NCBI RefSeq assembly: GCF_900112315.1
Contig: NZ_FOLL01000021.1
Span: forward strand, 1-64,000
DNA: 64,000 nucleotides
Origin: Parapedobacter composti
GTDB taxonomy: Bacteria; Bacteroidota; Bacteroidia; Sphingobacteriales; Sphingobacteriaceae
Direction of reading: 5' to 3'
The notes under the pieces were generated by a model. It worked only from the letters and a program-made list of their open reading frames with translations, searched no databases and was not told the origin of the DNA. Shown piece after piece: positions 33,397 to 40,900 of the stretch (positions within the stretch are counted from its first letter, which is position 1; each line of letters starts with the position of its first letter). Position numbers and translations under genes: made by a program.

Positions 33397-33699
33397 CTAT
33401 TGCTCCCTGCGAAGTTGTTTTTCCACAAAAAAGGGAGCGAAAGGAATAAGTGACGCCACGAAAAACAGTACGACCCGGCGGAACTTCCATTTATACCTGT
33501 CTGCACACATCCACAGCAGGTATACATAGGCGATAAACAAAAGCCCGTGTGCCCAGCCGACATACGTTACCCCCAACACTGCCCACTCATAATCGGTGGT
33601 ACGTTTCAACACCGAGAAGGCGACAAGCACCACCATGGAAATCCCCTCTATCAGGGCTACATTGCAAAATTGCTTCAATGTTCGTTTCGTATTGCTCAT
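33397..33699 (-). CDS. DUF3817 family integral membrane protein
   Basis: A 100-residue protein with three hydrophobic segments: VALIEGISMVVLVAFSVL, VGWAHGLLFIAYVYLLWM, and VVLFFVASLIPFAPFFVE. The glutamate in the first helix (ALIEGIS) and the GWAHG...PFAPF pattern are the hallmarks of DUF3817. The start at 33699 (MSNTKRTLKQF) is chosen because the family begins close to the first helix. It ends one base from the thioesterase stop. Function unknown; members often lie beside unrelated housekeeping genes. Confidence 0.82.
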   Translation of the reverse strand: MSNTKRTLKQFCNVALIEGISMVVLVAFSVLKRTTDYEWAVLGVTYVGWAHGLLFIAYVYLLWMCADRYKWKFRRVVLFFVASLIPFAPFFVEKQLRREQ

Positions 33700-34022
33700 G
33701 ATTACGGATTTGCGGACCAAAATAGGCAAATAAGGACACAATGGATATCGGCAACCAAGGGTTTGACTGAAATGTGACGTGATTTCAGCGGATGTGGACG
33801 CGCATCACGTGCGCCAGGCGTAGAACCAAGCCCCCCTGTGAAGCACCCTTCATTGCTGATGAAGAACAAATTTAATCCCGATGAAAATTTTATGTAAGTT
33901 TGTAGCCGCTGCATTTGCGGCTTGGCAAAACAATGTGCGAAAGGCACAACGGCGCGGCTTCATGCAAGCAGGCGCGAATTCACAAAAGGAGAATTATTTA
34001 CTACGAATGAAATAATACGTTT
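33700..34022 (+). promoter_or_regulatory. Intergenic region with promoter and structured leader for the second lpdA
   Basis: This 323-bp gap contains no gene. A -7 element, TAAGTTTG, is at 33895-33902 without a clear -33 partner, which predicts a leader of about 115 nt. Immediately after it come AGCCGC (33904-33909) and GCGGCT (33917-33922), a hairpin at the very 5' end of the transcript. A purine-rich AAAAGGAG at 33984-33991 precedes a two-codon frame (ATG AAA TAA at 34007), eight bases before the lpdA start. The promoter-distal part (33700-33890) shows nothing I can name. Confidence 0.5.
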
Positions 34023-35411
34023 ATGAATTACGACATCATTGTAATCGGGAGCGGACCAGGCGGCTATGTTGCGGCTATCAGGGCTTCCCAGCTCGGTTTT
34101 AAAACCGCCATCGTGGAACGGGAATCCCTGGGCGGCATCTGCTTAAACTGGGGATGCATTCCCACCAAAGCGTTGCTGAAGAGCGCCCAGGTCTTCGAAT
34201 ACCTCAACCATGCCGAAGATTATGGTATCAAAGTAAACGGTGGTGAAGCCGATTTCGGCGCCATCATCAAACGCAGCCGCGGCGTGGCCGAGGGCATGAG
34301 CAAGGGCATCCAGTTCTTGATGAAAAAGAATAAGATTGACGTGATCATGGGCACCGCCAAAATCAAGAAAGGCGGAAAAGTGGAAGTGAAGGATGCTGAA
34401 GGAGCTACGAAGGAATATACTGCCAAACACACGATACTGGCTACAGGCGCACGCTCACGTGAACTGCCCAGCCTGAAGCAAGACGGTAAACGCATTATCG
34501 GCTACCGCCAAGCGATGAGCCTGGAAAAACAACCCGAATCACTTGTGGTGGTCGGATCAGGCGCCATCGGTGTAGAGTTTGCATATTTTTACAACGCCAT
34601 AGGTACCAAAGTGACCATCGTTGAATACCTGGATCGCATTGTTCCCGTGGAAGATGAAGAAATATCCAAACAATTGGAGCGCAGCCTTAAAAAGGCCGGC
34701 ATCACCATCCTTACCGGTGCCGAAGTACAATCCGTGGACACTTCAGGAAAGCTGAACAAAGTACAGATCAAAACGGCCAAAGGGACTGAAACCATCGAAG
34801 CCGAAACGGTATTATCCGCTGTGGGCATCACGCCGAACATCGAAAACATCGGACTGGAGGAAGTAGGCGTCAAGACAGACAAAGGCCGCGTGGTGGTAGA
34901 CGATTTCTACCGGACCAATATTCAGGGTGTATACGCCATCGGTGATATCGTGAAAGGACAGGCACTTGCCCATGTCGCTTCTGCTGAAGGCATCACCTGC
35001 GTGGAAAAAATCAAGGGCCTGGAAGTTTCCCCGATTGACTACAACAACATCCCGGGTTGCACATACTGCTCGCCCGAAATCGCATCCGTGGGTTACACCG
35101 AAAAAGCGGCCAAGGAAGCAGGATATGAAATAAAGGTAGGTAAATTTCCTTTTTCCGCTTCGGGCAAAGCCAGCGCCGCCGGAGCAAAAGACGGCTTTGT
35201 GAAAGTTATTTTTGACGCGAAATACGGCGAATTCCTTGGCGCGCATATGATTGGTGCCAATGTAACGGAAATGATTGCCGAAGTGGTGGTAGCACGCAAA
35301 CTCGAAACCACCGGCCATGAAATCATCAAAACCGTGCATCCGCACCCAACCATGAGTGAAGCCGTCATGGAAGCTGCCGCTGACGCTTACGGCGAAGTGA
35401 TTCATCTGTAA
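34023..35411 (+). CDS. lpdA: Dihydrolipoyl dehydrogenase (CLNWGC type)
   Basis: Second E3 flavoenzyme, 462 aa. FAD-binding GSGPGGYVAAIRASQLG, redox disulfide in GGICLNWGCIPTKALLKSA, NAD-binding VGSGAIGVEFAYFY, and the His-Glu pair in VHPHPTMSEAVMEA are all in place. The CLNWGCIPTKALL type differs clearly from the CLNVGCIPSKALL of the paralogue upstream and resembles E3 enzymes of pyruvate or branched-chain complexes, so the two probably serve different complexes; that assignment is inference. It has its own leader and terminator, so it is regulated apart from the first copy. Confidence 0.94.
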   Translation: MNYDIIVIGSGPGGYVAAIRASQLGFKTAIVERESLGGICLNWGCIPTKALLKSAQVFEYLNHAEDYGIKVNGGEADFGAIIKRSRGVAEGMSKGIQFLMKKNKIDVIMGTAKIKKGGKVEVKDAEGATKEYTAKHTILATGARSRELPSLKQDGKRIIGYRQAMSLEKQPESLVVVGSGAIGVEFAYFYNAIGTKVTIVEYLDRIVPVEDEEISKQLERSLKKAGITILTGAEVQSVDTSGKLNKVQIKTAKGTETIEAETVLSAVGITPNIENIGLEEVGVKTDKGRVVVDDFYRTNIQGVYAIGDIVKGQALAHVASAEGITCVEKIKGLEVSPIDYNNIPGCTYCSPEIASVGYTEKAAKEAGYEIKVGKFPFSASGKASAAGAKDGFVKVIFDAKYGEFLGAHMIGANVTEMIAEVVVARKLETTGHEIIKTVHPHPTMSEAVMEAAADAYGEVIHL

Positions 35412-35435
35412 AATGATAAATAGTCTTTAAGATAG

Positions 35436-35461
35436 ACCGCGGGCGATTGCCCGCGGTTTTT
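35436..35461 (+). terminator. Terminator after the second lpdA
   Basis: ACCGCGGGC (35436-35444), GATT loop, GCCCGCGGT (35449-35457), then TTTT. Confidence 0.9.
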
Positions 35462-35525
35462 CTTTAAATCAACCACCAACCAATAAAACTTAACAAAAAA
35501 GTAATGCGTAAACCGCGCAACGAAA

Positions 35526-35556
35526 TTTCCCTAAACCGGAACAATCCTTATATTTG
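35526..35556 (+). promoter_or_regulatory. Predicted promoter of the actin-like gene
   Basis: TTTC (35526-35529), 19 bp, TATATTTG (35549-35556). The start codon follows 27 bp after the -7 element. Confidence 0.6.
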
Positions 35557-35582
35557 CAGGGTATGACCATTCCTAAAAAGCC

Positions 35583-36671
35583 ATGAATATAACTTTCACC
35601 AGCATTCCCAGTGTCATCGAGCGGCATGATAAGCCCATGACCCAACTCACGTCCGCACTGGACAAACGTATCCAGCTTTTCGAAGGGAGCGCAGGTTTCT
35701 TGGTTGGCGACCTCGCCCTCAGCCAAGGCGTAGCCCCCTACCGTAACATCAACAGTTCTCCGGCAGACCTTGATTACCAACTGCTGGCCAAGGCCGGCCT
35801 ATTGCTGGCGTCAGGTGCCAGATCCGGCGAACTGGTGCTGACCACAGGGTTTCCCTCGGCAGTATACGAACTGTTCAAACAACAGGCCGAGAAGTTTTTC
35901 GCTGTGCGCGATGTGATGATTGAATACAACAGTGATACGCTGAATGCCGGGGGACGCAGCCGCGTGCAACTGACGATTTCGCACCTCGAAGTTATCCCGG
36001 AAATAATGGGATGCATCAACGCCATCCGCAAGGGTACCATTTCAGACGAAGGCAATTTCTTCATCGTGAGCCTGGGCTACGGAACCTGTGAAACCGCGTT
36101 GAGCACCGCAGACGGCCCCATCGCACGTACATGCGTGAGTGTACCTGGCCTGCGCCATGCCGTGAATACCCTCCATGATGAGCTGAGCGCCAATTATTAC
36201 CTCTCCATGAAAAACGAGCACATGATCAATCAGAGTTTTCAGCGGGGCGATATTGTCATCGGGCGTAAACGACTGAACCTGTTGAATGCACGGAGCTCGC
36301 ATCTGACAAGCTATTACAACGAAATCCTGTCTCCGGCAATGCGGAAGGCCTTTACGGACACGGATTTCGAAAAAGCAAACCGCATGTACCTGGTGGGCGG
36401 GGGTGCGCTTTACCCGGAATTGGTGAACCACTTCAAGGAGGAATTTGATGGTGTGCTTGATATCATCGTACCTGAAGGCGCAGATAACTGTGCGTCCATC
36501 GGGTACTACCTGCGTTCGGCCTTATGGTGCGGCCCGAACCACATCGAACGCGCGGTAGGGCTTGACATCGGTAACGCATACACGGTTATTTCGTCCCATG
36601 CGGCAGATAAATCCCGCGTTGAACCCAAAAAGCAGGAGTCCGAAGTAGTATCGGCTTTCCTGAGCGAGTAA
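35583..36671 (+). CDS. ParM/Alp-like actin-fold ATPase with a C-terminal phosphate-1 motif
   Basis: A 362-residue cytosolic protein of the actin/Hsp70 ATPase fold. The N terminus matches the region that normally follows phosphate-1 in ParM-like proteins (TSIPSVIE, then GFLVGDLALSQG). Phosphate-2 is VSLGYGTCETAL (162-173) and the adenosine motif YLVGGGALYPEL (269-280), followed by GADNCASIGYYL. The phosphate-1 motif, normally the first strand-turn of such proteins, appears last: GLDIGNAYT at 326-334. The order is thus rotated, as in a circular permutant. The gene is alone on its transcript. The role (filament, segregation, cell shape) is unknown; I recognise the fold, not a named family. Confidence 0.65.
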   Translation: MNITFTSIPSVIERHDKPMTQLTSALDKRIQLFEGSAGFLVGDLALSQGVAPYRNINSSPADLDYQLLAKAGLLLASGARSGELVLTTGFPSAVYELFKQQAEKFFAVRDVMIEYNSDTLNAGGRSRVQLTISHLEVIPEIMGCINAIRKGTISDEGNFFIVSLGYGTCETALSTADGPIARTCVSVPGLRHAVNTLHDELSANYYLSMKNEHMINQSFQRGDIVIGRKRLNLLNARSSHLTSYYNEILSPAMRKAFTDTDFEKANRMYLVGGGALYPELVNHFKEEFDGVLDIIVPEGADNCASIGYYLRSALWCGPNHIERAVGLDIGNAYTVISSHAADKSRVEPKKQESEVVSAFLSE

Positions 36672-36690
36672 GCAGGGAAAAGCCGTATGT

Positions 36691-37701
36691 TTATCCTTGG
36701 CTAATCAGCCGCGATTTAAACACCACGTGTACAGGCTTTGACCGCTCTTTGGCGTCGATCAACTCAAACAACAAAGATGCCGCTTTCTTTCCCTGCTCGC
36801 CGGGAAACTGTTCAATAGAGGCCATGGGCGGGTTTTCCATGTATTTCCACAACGGATAATTCGCGTAACTGATAAAATGGATATCCTGATTAAGCGCCAG
36901 CCCTTTCTGGCGCACGGCTTTCATCACATCCAGGGCTACGTAATCATTAAAGGACACCACGGCAGAAGGCCTATGGGGCAGTGAAAGCAATTGCAAGATA
37001 GCCGCCTCGTTGCCTTCCGGCGTTAAATCGGTATTGACGATATACTCGTCCTTGACCGGGATACCATGCTGATTCAGCCCCTTGATATATGCTTTCTTTC
37101 GCTCAGCACTCGCCGGAAGCAGCGCCGGCCCATTGATCAGGGCGATAGCATGATGGCCGCAGGACACGAAGACGTCAATGGCTTCCAGCATCCCCGATTC
37201 CAGATCACTTACCACCTTGTTGACATCTCCCAAATCCGGCACGCAATCAAAAAACACTATCGGGATACCTGCCCCCTCCAACAGCTCAATAAAGCGATAG
37301 TCTTGCGTGTTTTTTCCGATGGACATCAAGACACCGTCTACACGATGGGTCTTCAATGTCTGCAGAATGCGCAGTTCCCGGTCGGGGTCGTCAAGCGACT
37401 GCCCCATGATAACGGTATAGCGCTTTTCATTGGCAACGTTCTCGATTTCGCTGATAGCCGCAGAAAAAAAAGGCTCCGACAGACTGGGCAATACCACGCC
37501 CACGGTAAACGTTTTCCGTTGCTTGAAGAAAATCGCTGTTTGGTTGGGTTCGTAGTTCAGCTCGGCAGCCAGCCGCTTTACCCGCTCGGTCGTAACCAAC
37601 CCGATACTCGGATGGTCGTTCAGCGCCCTGGAAACCGTAGACGGTGATAGCTTGAGCCGCCTGGCAATCTCCTTAATCGTTGCGGGTTTGCTTTCCTTCA
37701 T
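36691..37701 (-). CDS. LacI/GalR family transcriptional regulator
   Basis: DNA-binding repressor of 336 aa. The N-terminal helix-turn-helix and hinge are clear: TIKEIARRLKLSPSTVSRAL, then TTERVKRLAAELNYEPNQTA. A periplasmic-binding-protein-like sensor domain follows (FTVGVVLPSLSEPFFSAAIS, RVDGVLMSIG, PSAVVSFNDYVALDVMKAV), ending in HVVFKSRLISQG. This type in Bacteroidota usually responds to sugars. No sugar-use gene is adjacent: it converges with the actin-like gene (gap 19 bp) and diverges from tamB. A 6-bp inverted repeat (CTTTTC/GAAAAG) at 37846-37864 in the divergent gap could be an operator, but nothing proves it. Confidence 0.9.
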   Translation of the reverse strand: MKESKPATIKEIARRLKLSPSTVSRALNDHPSIGLVTTERVKRLAAELNYEPNQTAIFFKQRKTFTVGVVLPSLSEPFFSAAISEIENVANEKRYTVIMGQSLDDPDRELRILQTLKTHRVDGVLMSIGKNTQDYRFIELLEGAGIPIVFFDCVPDLGDVNKVVSDLESGMLEAIDVFVSCGHHAIALINGPALLPASAERKKAYIKGLNQHGIPVKDEYIVNTDLTPEGNEAAILQLLSLPHRPSAVVSFNDYVALDVMKAVRQKGLALNQDIHFISYANYPLWKYMENPPMASIEQFPGEQGKKAASLLFELIDAKERSKPVHVVFKSRLISQG

Positions 37702-37845
37702 CGGATGTTATATTAATGATCAAACATGGCTAACTCGCTTTCTTCTTTCAAGTGCCCGTTCCCCCTTGGTGCGGAGCGCCGGCTAATGGGGGCAGGCCGG
37801 AAATAAAGCGCCGCAAAGAAAGCGCAAGATAGTCAATTTATTTTG

Positions 37846-37864
37846 CTTTTCTGAATCTGAAAAG
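37846..37864. repeat. Short inverted repeat between the lacI-type gene and tamB
   Basis: CTTTTC, 7-nt spacer, GAAAAG, in the 239-bp divergent gap. It may be an operator of the LacI-type regulator or chance. No strong promoter could be named in the rest of the gap. Confidence 0.3.
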
Positions 37865-37940
37865 TTTTAAGCATCTTCGCTAAACCTTTTGGAAGGCATT
37901 TATGTTTATCGTAAAGGGATTATAACGCATACAAAACACG

Positions 37941-40900
37941 TTGAACAGATTCGGCCGGATAGCAATTAAAACACTCCTTTGGATCATCGGGAGCATCATC
38001 GGACTCGTGTTGCTCATTTTCGTCTTGATCCGCATTCCTGCTGTTCAAAATTATATCGTCAAACAAGTAACCACCTACCTTGAAAACAAAATAAACACAC
38101 CCGTGCGTATCGGGTATGTCAGTTTGGATTTGCCGAAGATGCTCGTTCTGGAAGGTATTTATTTCGAAGATCAGTCCGGAGACACGCTGGTTGCGGGTGA
38201 AAAACTCCGCGTAGACATCAGCATGCTTAAATTGCTGCGGAACACCGTGGAAATCCAACGGATAGACCTGCAGGGTATCACCGCCAAGATAGATCGCACC
38301 CTACCAGACAGTGCCTTCAATTTCGATTACATCATCAAGGCGTTCGTAAGCGAACAGCAGGAACCCCCGCCGCCGGACAGCAGTGCTCCCCTGAAATTCA
38401 ACATCGACCGGGTAAACCTTGACCGCATCCGTTTCCTTTACCACGACGAAGTCGTCGGTATGGGGGCCTCGATAAACCTTAACCATCTTGACACGCGGAT
38501 TGAAACGTTTGATCTACAAGGCAATATGCGATTCAGTCTGCCGCGGATTAACTTAAATGGACTGCAAGCATCAATCCGGCAATGGGCTGTGGCGCAACCC
38601 GAAGAAGCACCCGACGCAGAAGACTTCGGCTTAACGGACACCGCCGAAACCTCATTATTGCCCGATTTGGATTTCAAGACACTCAACCTGACAGCCATAG
38701 ACTTTGCCTATGCCGATGAAGCCAGCGCTACGGATATGCGGTTTAAGATAGACAAGCTGCTGGCGAGGCTAAACAAACTTGATCTCAACGGCGAGGTTGT
38801 GGATATCCGGGAGATTGACCTGGATGGATCTGATTCGCGCATCTTTTTCGGCCAGACAGCGCCACCTGCCACCCCCACCGTGGATACCATGTCCGGTGAG
38901 CCGGTCAACTGGCGTGTGCGGGCGGCCGCTATCCGGATAGCCAATACGGCTTTCGCGTATGAAGATGCCAACCAGCCGCGCATCGCCAAGGGGTTTGACT
39001 ACGGCAACATCGGCATCACCGGACTGGAAGGAAAATTATCCAACCTCTATTATTCTGCCGACACCATCCGCGGCAACCTGGAGGGACTAAAAGCCAACGA
39101 CCACAGCGGCTTTTCGCTAAACCGGCTGCAAGCCAACTTTGTGTATACCAACCAAGGGGCTGAATTGAAGGATCTGTATGCAGAAACGCCCCATACGCTC
39201 ATCCGCGACTACATCAAGGTTTCCTACCCATCGCTGGAAACCATTACCGAACAGTTGGGCAGCATACAGGTATCCGCCGATATAAAGAGAAGCCATCTGG
39301 GCATGGAAGATGTCAGGTACTTCGTGCCTGATCTGGATACCATGGAAATCATGAAACCGCTCTGGCCGCACACATTCCATATCCACGCCGTGGTTAACGG
39401 CCGTTTAGCCGACCTCCGGATCCCTAACCTGGAATTACGCACATTGGACAGAACCCGGCTTGCCGCCCGCGCACACATCAGGGGCTTGCCCGACATGGAT
39501 AAGCTGGCCATTGATCTGGACTTACAGGAGCTGGCTACCGGGAAAACAGACCTCGATCGGTTAATATCCCCCACCCTGCTTCCGGACAGCCTCAATTTTC
39601 CGGCGGACATCCGGCTTGCCGGCACGTTCAACGGCGGACTCAACGGCTTCCGTACCGACATGCAACTGAACACTTCCATGGGTAATGCCAATGTGGATGC
39701 CGATTATCGCATAAACGGCCGCGATACCATATACGACGCCCGGGTGAGCATCATGGAGGTTGATGTGGGGCAGTTGATGAAGATGGATTCCGTGCTGGGT
39801 AAGGTATCCTTTGCCGCACATGCCAAGGGCAGCGGACTGGATCCGGCAACCGCTGTGGCCGACATCGATGGTAAACTGATACGCTTGGAAGCCATGGGGT
39901 ATGCATACACCGATATCGGCATGAACATTGCCGCCAAGAGCGGCGACATCACGGCCACCGTAGCAAGTGATGATCCGAACATTGACTTCAACCTGGACGG
40001 TCATGCCGACATGCGCGGCCGATACCCTAAGGTAAACGTAAACCTGATGATCGACAGTGTCAACCTTAAAAACCTGGGGCTGATGGAGGATGAACTGCGT
40101 TATCATGGCCGTTTGGTGGCTGATTTGGAAACGGCTGACATCGACTACCTGAACGGTACCGTTGACATCGTTAACTCTTCGATTGCCTTTAACGATGAAC
40201 GGTTTACGCTGGATACCGTGCGGTTCCGCGCCGTGGCCCGGGACACCGCTACCTTACTGCAATTGCAATCTGAATTCTTGAATGCCCACATCGTGGGCAG
40301 TTTCAAACTCAGCGAACTCAATGCTTCCATACAGGATATCATCGACGTGTACTACCAACCGGATTCCGTAGCCCAGGTGTATACGTATTCGCCACAGCGG
40401 TTTGACTTCAGCGCCGTGTTCACCCGGTCGCGCCTTATCCGCGGATTGCTGCCCGATCTGACCGAAATGGAAGACGTTACCATAGACGGTTCGTTTAACA
40501 GTGAAGACCAGTTGCTGCTGGTTAAGGGAACCGCCCCACGCATTGTTTACGCCGGAACGACCGTGAACAACGTGGGCATCGATATCAACACATACGACAG
40601 TACCCTGTATTATAATGCGCTCATTGACAGAATCGGGATGGGGAACGTGGAATTGATCAACACGTTGCTCAGTGGCACAGTCGTCAAAAACCAACTGGAT
40701 TTCGGTTTATGGATTAAAGATAAGGCCGACAAAGAGCGCTATCACCTGGGGATGGCACTTCGCGTAGACGCAGGTAATTTTCTGTTCAGCCTGCTCGAAG
40801 ACGGACTTATGCTGAATTATGAGCAATGGCAAGTCCACCCCGAAAACACCATATCATTCGGCAAAGACGGTATCAGCACCCGCCAATTCGTGCTGAACAA

